A stretch of 51,322 bases of DNA, taken from positions 1 through 51,322 of the forward strand of contig CANMQP010000031.1 of NCBI GenBank assembly GCA_947500035.1, written 5' to 3'. The stretch's first letter is position 1, and the number at the start of each line of letters is the position of its first letter. Below the pieces are notes generated by a model. The model did not search any database, was not told the origin of the DNA, and saw only the letters and a list, made by a program, of their open reading frames with translations. Source of the DNA: an uncultured Kiloniellaceae bacterium. Lineage in GTDB: Bacteria; Pseudomonadota; Alphaproteobacteria; Kiloniellales; Kiloniellaceae. The translations under genes and the position numbers were made by a program. Positions 8,757 to 17,445 of the stretch are shown in pieces.

Positions 8757-9127
8757 AAAGGCTGTCCGACAGAGCGTCTCAGAAGCCAATCGGCAAGCTT
8801 CCTTGGATGGACTCCATAGTCCTGAAAGCAACCTGCGACGAAGCGCAGTACCGCGACGTTCGGCACACCGGTTTTTGTCAAAACGAGAATCTCGTCGCCG
8901 GGTAGCGCGGTCTTTGGCGGAACGGCATTATAGACTTCCATGAAGCGTACCGCCCGAGCACCAACCAAGTGCGCCGCGACCTGCTCAGCCGCCGCAAGGT
9001 TTTGAATAAAGTACGTCGCCGGTCTGCACTCACGCTCCAGGCTGGTAGAGACGGCCGCTGCATTGGACGCCCAAAACGCGGACATAAAAAAAGCCGCCAG
9101 AATGGCGGCGAATCCGTTCGGTTTCAT
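8753..9127 (-). CDS. Small exported protein of the virion operon
   Basis: A 124-aa protein with a signal peptide: MKPNG, a hydrophobic run, then SNAAAVS with likely cleavage near residue 25. The mature part has two Cys (about positions 35 and 104) that could pair in the periplasm. The start is supported by GAGGAG seven bases upstream. No family recognised, and no muramidase or peptidase motif is visible. It sits between a DUF4376-like gene and the DUF6127-like gene. Confidence 0.65.
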   Translation of the reverse strand: MKPNGFAAILAAFFMSAFWASNAAAVSTSLERECRPATYFIQNLAAAEQVAAHLVGARAVRFMEVYNAVPPKTALPGDEILVLTKTGVPNVAVLRFVAGCFQDYGVHPRKLADWLLRRSVGQPL

Positions 9128-9192
9128 GATGCTACTCCTCGGGTAAGAATAAAGACCTTTGTGCCCGGTAAGTCTGGCTGCCAGGCTCCGCC

Positions 9193-9837
9193 TTAGGGCC
9201 AGCCTGATTTGATATCGATCGCTTCGACCTGGGCAATTGTTGCCGCCGCTCTAACATCCGACTTCATCGGCCAGGATGCGGCGTAGATCGCTGCCACCCG
9301 CTGGGTCACGGCAATGCCAAGTTCAATCATCTGGGTTGGAGTAAGACTGTGTGCCTGATCTTGCGCATCTACAAAGGTAATGACATCCGCGGTCTCACCT
9401 CCTGCCTGAAGCACCTGGGCGAAGGTCGTAAGCGCCTGTAGATTATCGAAATCAGATTGCTCGCGCGTGTCGACCGTGCCCGTCAAACCGTCCGGAAAAA
9501 GGTAACTCAAACCGGCAAAAATTCTGCTGTCGCGCTGAGTGTTGATAGCCAGACGCTTCGCCGCTTTCATGCTTTCCAGGGTCACCGCCGGCGTTCGCAA
9601 CGCCTCAACCTCGGGAATCAACTCGGTCAAGCCTGTCAAGAGGCTATCACCTGGTTCCCAGGGCACAGGACCCGCGGTCTGGTTCTGACCATCGCTTCGC
9701 ACGTGCCTTAGGCCATCATATATAATCGTGGTGTATTCTGATGGAAGCTTGAGCGACGGGCGAAGTATCGCGAGTTCGGAGACTGTCAGCTTCACACCAC
9801 CGATATCAATCCGGCCGTCATGAATGGTTAACTGCAT
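9193..9837 (-). CDS. DUF4376-like tail-associated protein
   Basis: A 214-aa protein. The C-terminal half (about 90-214) runs AKRLAINTQRDSRIFAG, then a segment with DFDNLQALTTFA, ITFVDAQDQAHSLTPTQM and a final helix. This is the pattern of DUF4376 domains found beside phage tail fibres. The N-terminal part is strand-rich and starts MQLTIHDGRIDIGGV. The gene starts 12 bp after the tail fibre gene ends, with GGGGAG before the ATG. It probably belongs to the fibre complex or helps fold it. Confidence 0.75.
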   Translation of the reverse strand: MQLTIHDGRIDIGGVKLTVSELAILRPSLKLPSEYTTIIYDGLRHVRSDGQNQTAGPVPWEPGDSLLTGLTELIPEVEALRTPAVTLESMKAAKRLAINTQRDSRIFAGLSYLFPDGLTGTVDTREQSDFDNLQALTTFAQVLQAGGETADVITFVDAQDQAHSLTPTQMIELGIAVTQRVAAIYAASWPMKSDVRAAATIAQVEAIDIKSGWP

Positions 9838-9848
9838 CTGTGTCTCCC

Positions 9849-11039
9849 CTAAGTCTTGATCATGACGTTGAGCGCCAGAAATGGCGGCATATTATTGTGC
9901 GGCTGGTCATTGCCGGTGAAGTTGGTATTCCTGTTCCGGTTCGGAGCGCTTGAGTAAGCACCGAATGCTGCATCGCCGCCGTCGCTATGAGACCCTCCCT
10001 TCTTACCGTCTATGCTATGACGGTGGCGCGGTATCTCCGCGAGGGTCAAAAGGTGGGCTTCCTCGCCACCGGTCTCTCCCAATTCACGAGTTGTGAAAGG
10101 GGGCGCCGCGCCCTGCCCGATCAAGGCCCGCCCGGCCGCTGCAAACATCCGCAGGGTCTTGTTGTCGATCCAGTCTTGCAGCGCGGTTTCACCTCGGTCA
10201 TCCGATACAGGTGCCCACTGATTCGTCATCACCGTCCACAGGTGGACGTAGAGATCCTGGTACTGATCTCCCTGATGGTCGGCATCCGAATTGGCGCTTC
10301 CCAGCGTTTGTCCATTCATAAGAAGCCAGCCGGCATCGGGGTTGGTGCGCGTGGTGACTTTCACATCGCCGGTGACCCAAGGCGAAGAAACTTCAACAAG
10401 TTCAAGCGCACCAGTCACCCCGCGCTGAATCGTCGCCCCATCGACTTTAACCAGCAACTCGCCTGCGTTGATCTCCAGGCCTGAGTTCTGCGCCAGGTCG
10501 ATCGAAAGTTCGTTGTTGGAAATCGTGACACCACTGCCCGCGATGATCGCCTCTTCGGGGAGGCTGATCGTCTTGTTTTCCAAACCATCCCCTGCAGCGT
10601 TCCAGCCAATCAATGCTCCTGCCGAAACTGGTGGCAGAGTCGGGTCGGAGGCGCTTCCGCGCGAGAGCGCAAAGGTTCGTGAGAGCCTCTCGTCGAGTTG
10701 CTGGCACAATAGCGTTAGCCGATCCAGCCCCCGTTCGTGCGTCTCTGCGGGGAAAGGATCATTTGCGCGGTAGTCGACGGGTTGCTCGAAAGGCAATTTT
10801 CGTACAATGACCAAGCGCTCCTGATCCAGTGGCGCGGACATCATCGTCACCGCACCGTTCTGGTCGCCGCTATAAACCGTGTAATCGATGTCGGAAACCT
10901 GGATCAGTTCCGAGCCATCGCTCGTGACCTTCAAGACCTCCAGGTCCTGTGGATCGTAAAAGACAAAAGGAACAAAAAATTCGACCTGCTGTCCGGTCCC
11001 GGCGTAGGTCACTTTGCTTGCTTGTTGGGTAACTGTCAT
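9849..11039 (-). CDS. Podovirus tail fibre with T7-type N-terminus and collar-like tip
   Basis: A 396-aa receptor-binding fibre. Residues 1-150 match the N-terminal domain of T7 gp17-like fibres, which docks on the tail (FFVPFVFYDPQDLEVLKV, then ERLVIVRKLPFEQPVDY and DRLTLLCQQLDERL). A strand-rich shaft follows. The C-terminal third has WLLMNGQTLG, EIPRHRHSIDG and a final HNNMPPFLALNVMIKT, the pattern of phage tail-collar tips. An intact fibre argues that the particle still recognises a target cell. It lies 91 bp after the internal protein gene, where T7-like gene orders would have gp15 and gp16. Confidence 0.88.
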   Translation of the reverse strand: MTVTQQASKVTYAGTGQQVEFFVPFVFYDPQDLEVLKVTSDGSELIQVSDIDYTVYSGDQNGAVTMMSAPLDQERLVIVRKLPFEQPVDYRANDPFPAETHERGLDRLTLLCQQLDERLSRTFALSRGSASDPTLPPVSAGALIGWNAAGDGLENKTISLPEEAIIAGSGVTISNNELSIDLAQNSGLEINAGELLVKVDGATIQRGVTGALELVEVSSPWVTGDVKVTTRTNPDAGWLLMNGQTLGSANSDADHQGDQYQDLYVHLWTVMTNQWAPVSDDRGETALQDWIDNKTLRMFAAAGRALIGQGAAPPFTTRELGETGGEEAHLLTLAEIPRHRHSIDGKKGGSHSDGGDAAFGAYSSAPNRNRNTNFTGNDQPHNNMPPFLALNVMIKT

Positions 11040-11130
11040 ATCGCCTCCAAAGCGAGGGCTGGATGAGTTTTTATGTGCAAAGCACTGGCAAATAGACCGG
11101 ACTCTCGGATGAGTCCGCGGACCGAAAGGA

Positions 11131-11601
11131 TTATCCCGGCTCTAGCCCGACAGGCTTTGGAAGAGGCGCTGCATCACCAAACTGCGCAGCACCCTTCAAC
11201 AACGTGCTTCCAGCCGACAGGAAACCCTGGGTTCTTGCACTCCGCGCTGCTGAACGGTCGAGTTGGGCTTGAGAACGATAGTTGCTGGCTTGAAGGCGAC
11301 CGCCGTAGCGGATGTTCAATGCGTCGAGCTCAGCCTCCAAGGCCTGATCTTCGAGGACGTCTAGAGGGGACCCCTCGATGGCAAGCCCCGCCGCACCGAT
11401 TGCTGCGCGACTTGCGGCTGCCTGACGACCGGCGACACGTCGCTGTCGGTTCTCATCGGCAGCAGCGTTTTGTTCGGCGGTAATGGCATTGTTATCAGCA
11501 ATTTTGGCGTTGAACTCGGATGCAGCCGAACTCGCACGCGCCTCTTGGATAGCACCCAAGGCACCGACGGCTGCTGAAATAAGAAAAGCTTCTGGTCCCA
11601 T
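11131..11601 (-). CDS. Internal virion protein, gp14-like
   Basis: A 156-aa protein. A short Gly/Ala-rich hydrophobic N-terminus (FLISAAVGALGAIQEA) is followed by a long Ala/Glu/Arg helix (about 28-120) with AEQNAAADENRQRRVAG and RLQASNYRSQAQL. It ends in a Gly-rich tail. This is the usual make-up of small internal core (gp14-type) proteins of T7-like and BPP-1-like podoviruses, which are ejected with DNA to line the channel. It starts immediately after the GNAT-like gene. In such phages the large ejection proteins gp15/gp16 come next; here they are absent and the tail fibre follows. Confidence 0.8.
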   Translation of the reverse strand: MGPEAFLISAAVGALGAIQEARASSAASEFNAKIADNNAITAEQNAAADENRQRRVAGRQAAASRAAIGAAGLAIEGSPLDVLEDQALEAELDALNIRYGGRLQASNYRSQAQLDRSAARSARTQGFLSAGSTLLKGAAQFGDAAPLPKPVGLEPG

Positions 11602-12027
11602 CTACTTTTTTATCCTCGCATAGAGATCACAGGTCCGCCCCTCGGGCGTATAAGCCCGCAGGCGTCCTTCATGTTGAAAACCGAGCATTCGAGCCCAGCG
11701 ATGACCCGCGGTGTGAGCCGCATCAACGGTCATCTCGATGCGCTGCAAAGACTGTTTGTTGAGAAAATCCAAAACCCGGCGATGAACACCCAGCATTTCC
11801 GGGGCTGTGATCTTGCCGAGCAGCGACCAGGCGACCCCACGATTGCTCCAAATCACCTCGACGCCGGCACAGCCCAGAACCCGCCCGCTCTTAATCGCGG
11901 TAAAGGCATTCCCCGACTGCGCGAGCGCGGTCCCGTAGCTATGCGACATGTAGCGGGCCATATCGCTTTGGGCAGGTTGCAATACAAGGTTTTCCAAGTG
12001 CTCTGCTTGAAAGTCGATAACCTTCAT
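11602..12027 (-). CDS. GNAT-like small virion-operon protein (gp13 position)
   Basis: A 141-aa protein starting MKVIDFQAEHLENLVL. The ATG at 12027 overlaps the end of the tail-tube B gene by four bases, which fixes the start. The fold pattern is that of a GNAT acetyltransferase: a strand around AFTAIKSGRVLGCAGVEV, then WSLLGKI, a helix with HRRVLDFL, and RWARMLGFQHEGRLRAY near the end. The same type of small GNAT-like protein occupies the gp13 position between tail tube B and internal protein in many podovirus genomes. Whether it is enzymatically active is unknown. Confidence 0.8.
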   Translation of the reverse strand: MKVIDFQAEHLENLVLQPAQSDMARYMSHSYGTALAQSGNAFTAIKSGRVLGCAGVEVIWSNRGVAWSLLGKITAPEMLGVHRRVLDFLNKQSLQRIEMTVDAAHTAGHRWARMLGFQHEGRLRAYTPEGRTCDLYARIKK

Positions 12028-14132
12028 CGCGAATCCTGGGTATGAACCTGAGGAAATATTGCAAGCACCGTCAGCGGCAACGGCTCCTCCTGGACGACCA
12101 TCATGCGTCCTTCCGTCTCGTAGTTCCCCGGCCAATCAACCAGTTTGTCACCGTCAAACAAAGGCGGCGGCGTATCCATCAGATCGGTGCCGCTTCGAAA
12201 CTCGATGCGATCAAGGGTTTTCGAATTTGGGCCGAACAGAGCGCCGAGAGTTTGATGAAACCGAATGACAGCCCGATGAATTCTCTTGGTCTTTCCCTGA
12301 GCGGTACCGTCGGCTGCGCCGGCTTCGAGCCGTGCTGTCTCCAGGATCGAGCGATAACCCAATCCCACCTGGACGATGGAGGCGGGCACCATCAGTTCGA
12401 TCTTCCCATCGGTGACCTGAAGATCCGGATGCGTCGCCCCATCCGCCAGGATTTGGACCGTCTCGCCCTCCAGGTGATTGAGACCGCTGATGATGGACGC
12501 CAGAGAGCCGCGGTAGGTCAATCCACTGTCGACAAAAAAGGCTTCGCGCTGTCGCTCGAGAAGCGCGGCTTTGTAGTCTTCTTCGCTTTGCAACGGATTT
12601 CGTGCCAAGGCGTTAAACGGCGCCTCCATATATTCGACACTGCGCTTGAGTTGACCATTGATCCATCGTTGGATCACGGCCCAGACTTCGTCCTTGCTGC
12701 CGTCAGGTGCCGGGATGACCGCTATCGACTCGACCTTCGCCGGCAGAGTTCCCTCTTGATTGCTGACCCCACCGATTTGATGCCGATGCCACGCGACAAC
12801 CTCTTGCTCGCGCTGGTATGTCATGCCCAGCAGCGCGCCGTCTCTTCTGACCGCCCAGACGACGCTGTCAGGTTCCTGCTGGTAAGAAAGCGCGGAAATG
12901 CCGCCCTCGGAAATGTGTTCCGCAAGTAGAGTCATATCGGGCGAGCGGAATCCGTCGGCTTCGAAGACGTAGGCCAGTTCCCTCACCTTTCGACCGGCGC
13001 GTTGCACGAACAGGATCGCGTCCGCCGCCTGGACAGGCTGTAAGTTGGCCGAGCCGCGTGTAGTGGAACGGCGGGCCTGGATATTCGAGGGTGTCAGCGC
13101 CTCGCCAAGACTGGAAGGGCTCACCAACCACTCGCCGCCGACTGAGCCCAGCACCAAACCCTTGTCGTCGTCAATCATCCAACGGATGACATTTACGTTG
13201 TTCGCATTGAGGGTGAAGGCGACGGCATTGGTGTCCTCAACGGTCGCATTGGTCAGCTTACTGGGTGAAAAGTTGGTATAGTCACCCGTTACCGAACCAT
13301 CCAGGCGCTGCGGATGCGACCGTGCGCCGGCAAAGTAAAGTCGGTCCTGGAAAAAAGTGACGCAGGTAGGAAAGCCCGTTGTTTCAGACCAGACTCCAAG
13401 CCGCCATTCCTTGCTCGGCGACGATGCAACGGCGCTTTTGATCTCCCAGGTGGCCTGCGTTGCACTGATGAACTCGGTGATAATCCCCCATCCCCAACCG
13501 CCACCGTTTTTTTTGCGGACAAGCCGTCCGACGTCGGTCTCAGCGAATAGATTGGCACTGGCAATCAAGGTTCGACCCGTGCCAACGCTTCCGGCCGATG
13601 AAGAAAGCGTAACGTCGCTTGTATTGGTCGAGAGATAGGGCCCGTCCTGAAACGCTATTTTCTCGATCGTCCAGTTCGTATGACCACTACGACTCAGAAC
13701 GTACGGCGGGTACGAAGGATGGCAGAGATAGAGCAGGTCAGCGGACTGCGCGGTCTTGATCAGACAGCGACCGTCTGCATCAAAAAGGTCACTCTGGGCA
13801 TAGGGTGTCGAAATCTCATAGACCGTCCCCTCGTCGTCCACGATCTGACCATGGTTGCGGTAGAAGCGGCAGCTCAGGTCGCCAAACTCGAGAATGTAAG
13901 CCTGTTCCACATTGAACTCGAACGCCAGAAGAGCCGAAGGGCCACTATTCCGCCTGGCGTCCGAGACATATCTGAAACCGCTTCGCCGCTGAACTCCGCC
14001 CTGTTGCTGGGGCACCATGTTCAAGAGCGTCCGCGCGCCGTTGAAGTACTTCGACAGATCAACCCGGCCTTCAAGCCGCGGGCTCAATTCGCCAGCCGTG
14101 AAATTGGTTTGTGCGGGAGAAGCCTTGGGCAT
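12024..14132 (-). CDS. Tail tubular protein B (gp12-like nozzle)
   Basis: A 702-aa structural protein forming the distal nozzle of a short podovirus tail. The N-terminus has the characteristic NFTAGELSPRLEGRVDLSKY followed by GARTLLNMVPQQQGGVQRR and SGFRYV, a signature shared by BPP-1-like and T7-like tail B proteins. The rest is beta-rich. Its start overlaps the stop of tail protein A by one base (TGATG), so the pair is coupled. Length and motif make the call firm. There is no frameshift or internal stop, which suggests the tail is still under selection. Confidence 0.92.
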   Translation of the reverse strand: MPKASPAQTNFTAGELSPRLEGRVDLSKYFNGARTLLNMVPQQQGGVQRRSGFRYVSDARRNSGPSALLAFEFNVEQAYILEFGDLSCRFYRNHGQIVDDEGTVYEISTPYAQSDLFDADGRCLIKTAQSADLLYLCHPSYPPYVLSRSGHTNWTIEKIAFQDGPYLSTNTSDVTLSSSAGSVGTGRTLIASANLFAETDVGRLVRKKNGGGWGWGIITEFISATQATWEIKSAVASSPSKEWRLGVWSETTGFPTCVTFFQDRLYFAGARSHPQRLDGSVTGDYTNFSPSKLTNATVEDTNAVAFTLNANNVNVIRWMIDDDKGLVLGSVGGEWLVSPSSLGEALTPSNIQARRSTTRGSANLQPVQAADAILFVQRAGRKVRELAYVFEADGFRSPDMTLLAEHISEGGISALSYQQEPDSVVWAVRRDGALLGMTYQREQEVVAWHRHQIGGVSNQEGTLPAKVESIAVIPAPDGSKDEVWAVIQRWINGQLKRSVEYMEAPFNALARNPLQSEEDYKAALLERQREAFFVDSGLTYRGSLASIISGLNHLEGETVQILADGATHPDLQVTDGKIELMVPASIVQVGLGYRSILETARLEAGAADGTAQGKTKRIHRAVIRFHQTLGALFGPNSKTLDRIEFRSGTDLMDTPPPLFDGDKLVDWPGNYETEGRMMVVQEEPLPLTVLAIFPQVHTQDSR

Positions 14133-14689
14133 CAGAATCGCGCCTTTATCCAGGAGGTTTCTTCAAGCGCGTCCGCCGTACCCTCGATAGCATCGGCCCG
14201 CCTGGCCCGTCGAATGGCCTGGGCGTAATCTTCCTGCGCCGCTCTTTTCTTGCTGTTCGATTGCGTCAGGGCTTCACAGAGTTCCTGAGCCATCCGCGCG
14301 GCCAACGCCTCAACGAACAAGGCGTCGAAACTGCTCGTATCCTGAACGCGCTGAATGTATTTGATCCGCAAGGGAGCGGAAATATCCGTTACAACTCTTC
14401 GGCCCTCGATCTTCCAATCGCCGGTCGGATCAACGTCAATCACCTTCAAACAATCGCCAGGCAATTGGTATTGCTTGGAAAACTCGTAAACCGGCGTCTC
14501 GTCGAGTTCGGGCAATGATGCCCGGGCCGTTGCAAAATTCCACTGGTGGTCCCGTAGCTCCGAGTCCCGCACGGCATCGAACATCCGCGCGCAGGCACGC
14601 GCCGCCTTCACATTGTCATCGAGCGACGTGATCGCCGCCGATCCCAATTTGTCCAGAGCACGGTTACAAATCTCAACACGCGATGTCAT
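14132..14689 (-). CDS. Tail tubular protein A (gp11-like adaptor)
   Basis: A 185-aa adaptor joining portal and nozzle in short-tailed phages. It opens VEICNRALDKLGSAAITSLD, then ARACARMFDAVRDSELRDH and WNFATARASL, all hallmarks of T7 gp11-like proteins. A helical C-terminal part with AARMAQELCEALTQS follows. It is read directly before tail tube B. Together the two indicate a T7-type (podovirus) rather than contractile or flexible tail. Confidence 0.92.
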   Translation of the reverse strand: MTSRVEICNRALDKLGSAAITSLDDNVKAARACARMFDAVRDSELRDHQWNFATARASLPELDETPVYEFSKQYQLPGDCLKVIDVDPTGDWKIEGRRVVTDISAPLRIKYIQRVQDTSSFDALFVEALAARMAQELCEALTQSNSKKRAAQEDYAQAIRRARRADAIEGTADALEETSWIKARF

Positions 14690-14707
14690 AAAGCCCTCAA
14701 AATGAAA

Positions 14708-14727
14708 GGGGCGGCCGAAGCCGCCCC
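14708..14727 (-). terminator. Hairpin between head and tail genes (terminator or processing site)
   Basis: GGGGCGGC and GCCGCCCC pair around a TTCG loop on the minus strand, followed by TTTCATTTT. It lies between the decoration-like gene (ends 14755) and tail tube A (starts 14689). The T-tract is imperfect, so it may be a partial terminator that sets head-to-tail protein ratio or an mRNA-stabilising hairpin. Confidence 0.6.
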
Positions 14728-14754
14728 GCGTAGTTGGTGATGCACAACAGGATG

Positions 14755-15177
14755 TCAGTCCGATACCATTGAGAGACGCAGCTTGATCGTCTGGCCGCTC
14801 GCGAGCGTCCCTCCCCCGACAGTCAAAAAGAGATCCTGATCTTGTTCCGGTTTGTGGCCGAATCCCGCCGCAGCTGCGACTGTCGACTGACCAGCCGAGG
14901 CAACCGACACTGATGCTAGATACCGGTCATCATCCCCCGGATCACCCAGCCGCAGTGTGCGGCCACTGCCCATGGCGCCATAAGTCATACGCCCACCCAG
15001 GAAGCGTTGCCCTGCACGCAGCGTCCCGACCTTAATCCGGTCGCCCGTGGTCTCGCTCCCGGTCGTGACGTATTCATCGTAGACCACGCGCTGCCGGCCG
15101 CCATAGTCGCCGCCATCGACGGCACGCGATGGCACACTTTGGGTTCGCGCATAGTTCACTGCATTGAAATCAGCCAT
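14755..15177 (-). CDS. Head decoration/stabilisation-like protein
   Basis: A 140-aa Gly/Thr/Ser-rich protein directly downstream of the capsid gene. The start MADFNAVNYARTQSVPSRA is chosen at 15177 because GAGGAGG lies a few bases upstream. The body looks like an all-beta domain (RIKVGTLRAGQRFLGGRMTYG, then LRLGDPGDDDRYLASV). Small proteins of this make-up follow the capsid gene in BPP-1-like phages and cement the shell. Assignment is from position and composition, not from a catalytic motif. Confidence 0.75.
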   Translation of the reverse strand: MADFNAVNYARTQSVPSRAVDGGDYGGRQRVVYDEYVTTGSETTGDRIKVGTLRAGQRFLGGRMTYGAMGSGRTLRLGDPGDDDRYLASVSVASAGQSTVAAAAGFGHKPEQDQDLFLTVGGGTLASGQTIKLRLSMVSD

Positions 15178-15179
15178 AC

Positions 15180-16061
15180 TCAAACCTCCTCAACAGCAAT
15201 TTCGATGACCTTGCTGTCCTGCATCCGGACCGCACCGATACTCATGCCGGCCATGACCTGATAGGACTCGCGCTCGTCGATCCAGGCGACCCGTCCGTAA
15301 GGCGCTTTCCAGGTTCCCAGATTGACTCCGGAACGCAGAAACATGACGCAGGAACGCACCGAGCCGTTTTTAGGCAAGAGGTGACCGATCTCCGCATCAT
15401 CCTCAAGCAGATGGAAGTGGCAGCCGTAAAAGTACTTCACAGTGCCGTCAGGCAAGACCCGCTCGCGGTTAAAATCGACTGAACTGACCTGGTTGGTGTT
15501 GATGAACTCCCGTTCCTGGCGGGCGGTCCAGAAAACATGACAGGTATCGCCGGGCATCAGGGCATTCGCCGCCTTGAGCCGTTCGGAAGCTTCCTGAAGC
15601 TTCTCAAGCGTAAAACCGGTGCCACCCGAAACGACTTTTTGTTCGTTCGGAAGCGCAACGGAATCCGTGCCGTCTTCGCCGACGTAGGCTGTCCCGAGTG
15701 CGGCATCGATGACCGCCTTGTCGAGTTCGCGCGACGCCGCGGCGGCAAAGGCCTGGGTATAGGCATTGGTGGGATCGTTCAGGATTTTCAGCTTGTCAAA
15801 CTCGTCGACAAAATCGCGGATGTAGAAATCCTGCGCCGTTACCCAGCGTTTCGCATGGGGCGTATTGACCAGTGGAATGTCGGTCGCCCGCCCTTCTTTT
15901 TTCTGCATACGGACCGCGCCGACCTGATCGAAAGCATGCCGCTTGCCCGACATGGACTCTTCGCGCACGGCCTGACGCGTCTGGCTCGACATTTGCTGCG
16001 CCAGCAACTCGACACCCGTACTGTATGATTGGTAGTTAAAAACTGGAATTTGATCGGACAT
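15180..16061 (-). CDS. Major capsid protein
   Basis: A 293-aa shell protein of the BPP-1/Bbp17-like group. The ATG at 16061 is fixed by GGAGG six bases upstream; a longer in-frame reading to 16280 has no family-like sequence. Recognisable parts are VELLAQQMSSQTRQAV, PLVNTPHAKRWVTAQDF, FAAAASRELDKAVIDAALG and a C-terminal WIDERESYQVMAGMSIG. It is first in the 7.7-16.1 kb operon. In related phages it follows the scaffold gene directly; here scaffold and capsid are 23.5 kb apart on the same strand, so the module has been split. Confidence 0.88.
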   Translation of the reverse strand: MSDQIPVFNYQSYSTGVELLAQQMSSQTRQAVREESMSGKRHAFDQVGAVRMQKKEGRATDIPLVNTPHAKRWVTAQDFYIRDFVDEFDKLKILNDPTNAYTQAFAAAASRELDKAVIDAALGTAYVGEDGTDSVALPNEQKVVSGGTGFTLEKLQEASERLKAANALMPGDTCHVFWTARQEREFINTNQVSSVDFNRERVLPDGTVKYFYGCHFHLLEDDAEIGHLLPKNGSVRSCVMFLRSGVNLGTWKAPYGRVAWIDERESYQVMAGMSIGAVRMQDSKVIEIAVEEV

Positions 16062-16581
16062 TAAGTCCTCCAACAATCTACGAATGAGGTGATTGTCGGA
16101 GAGGTTGCCACGTGACGGATCACTGCCGGTGCCATACACCAGCAGCATCGCGATGCTGTTGAACGACGGGCATGGATGATCCGCCTGGACCTTCCCCTTA
16201 CCTTTTACGCCTGTTAGGGCGGCTGTCTCTCCAGGCTGTCGACAGGGGATCCACTGCGGTGCTTGCACGCCACATTGCAACGCAGGCCGCGCCGAGGATT
16301 TTGCCCTGATTTTCGAGAGTATACTGATGCGACTCAGAGGTTCTAAACGGGCGTAACCCTGTTATTCCGCCTCAGCATAGCAACCAGTGTTATGCGCGTT
16401 CGGCGATTACGGTGGTTTCACCGGAGCCCGCGAACCTCGCGAGCCTCCACTCAATCCCTCAAAGACAGGCTTCTTCCACTCTTATCCTCAATCCACGTGC
16501 TAAATATTTTTTACAAACGGGATAAACGCGCTATTCATGGCGCGAGCCATTGAATGGCCTCCCAGCACGGAGTATCGAGTC
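16062..16581. promoter_or_regulatory. Divergent intergenic region between capsid operon and OmpA lipoprotein
   Basis: A 520-bp stretch without a convincing gene. On the minus strand AGTATACT contains a TATACT -10 (16318-16323) with a weak TTTAGA -35 (16342-16347) 18 bp upstream, a candidate promoter for the capsid operon about 255 bp from the start codon. No GTTC-N7-GTTC element was found here. An open minus-strand frame runs from 16280 into the capsid gene but resembles no protein. Confidence 0.35.
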
Positions 16582-17121
16582 GTGACGTTTAGACCCGCTG
16601 TATTCTTGTTCGCTTTGGCCCTAACTGCGTGTCAGTCCACCCCCCCGGAGGATCAATCGGCCGACACAGCAGAAAGGACGCTGACAAGCGACGAGCTTCT
16701 TCAAAACCAGCTCACATCTGCAAGGCTACCGGCCACTTTGAACGAGCGTGGTTTGGTCGTTGAGCTGGCGGGCGTGTCTTTTGCTCCCAATAGTTCTTCT
16801 CTGACACCTGCGGCACGATCCCTGCTGCAAAAACTGGCTTCGATCGTCAACAGCAGCGAATTTGATACGCGCGTTCTAACCATCGAGGGTCATACTGATT
16901 CCGTTGGCCGGGAGAGTTACAACCTCAAGCTCTCCACTCAACGCGCCGAAGTCGTTGGCCAGGAACTGGTTTTTAACCAGGTTCGGGCCGATCGCATTAC
17001 GACGATCGGCTATGGTGAATCCCGGCCGGTTGCCTCCAATACAAAGCCAGACGGCAGCCCGGATCCAGAAGGCCAGGCAAAGAACCGCAGAGTGGACATC
17101 GTTATCCAAAGCGCACCCTGA
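16582..17121 (+). CDS. OmpA-family lipoprotein
   Basis: A 179-aa outer-membrane lipoprotein with a peptidoglycan-binding OmpA_C domain. The GTG at 16582 is preferred over the ATG at 16537, because GGAG lies nine bases before it and it gives a compact signal peptide ending in the lipobox LTAC. The OmpA domain covers about residues 65-175, with GVSFAPNSSSLTPAA, IEGHTDSVGRESYN and RRVDIVI, including the peptidoglycan-contacting Asp and Arg pattern. It is followed by the ATPase-ankyrin gene on the same strand after 324 bp and is divergent from the capsid operon. Probably a host cell-envelope gene. Confidence 0.85.
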   Translation: MTFRPAVFLFALALTACQSTPPEDQSADTAERTLTSDELLQNQLTSARLPATLNERGLVVELAGVSFAPNSSSLTPAARSLLQKLASIVNSSEFDTRVLTIEGHTDSVGRESYNLKLSTQRAEVVGQELVFNQVRADRITTIGYGESRPVASNTKPDGSPDPEGQAKNRRVDIVIQSAP

Positions 17122-17445
17122 CAAGCGTCATGCGGCAGGCAAGAGTTGATGTTTTTTCAGAATAATTCCCGTAAAGAGAATTTTATTCTTTGAGTCTTCG
17201 CAACTTCTGCTTTGAGCAACGTCCGTTTTTCTCAACAAATCCCATGCTGAACAGGGATCAGCTGAGCAATTGAACAAAAAACGCGCGTAATATTTTGAAA
17301 ACACTCATTTGTCACAACAATGACACTCCAATTTTCGTAAATTCTTCTGCAGGTCCGTGAAGAGTTGAGCAGTCGATCACCCTATTACTTCCTCCAGAAA
17401 AAGCATGACATGCTGGAGACTGAGCGTTGAAGAAGGTTGCGAGGG
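17122..17445. other. AT-rich intergenic region
   Basis: No gene seen. It contains a short inverted repeat AGAATAA/TTATTCT at about 17158-17193 that may form a hairpin after the lipoprotein gene. Otherwise it is AT-rich and probably holds the promoter of the downstream ATPase gene; no clear -35/-10 pair was identified. Confidence 0.4.

Noticed and set aside
16062-16280. 73-residue N-terminal extension of the capsid protein
   Set aside because: The frame is open but unlike capsid proteins, while GGAGG sits six bases before the ATG at 16061.
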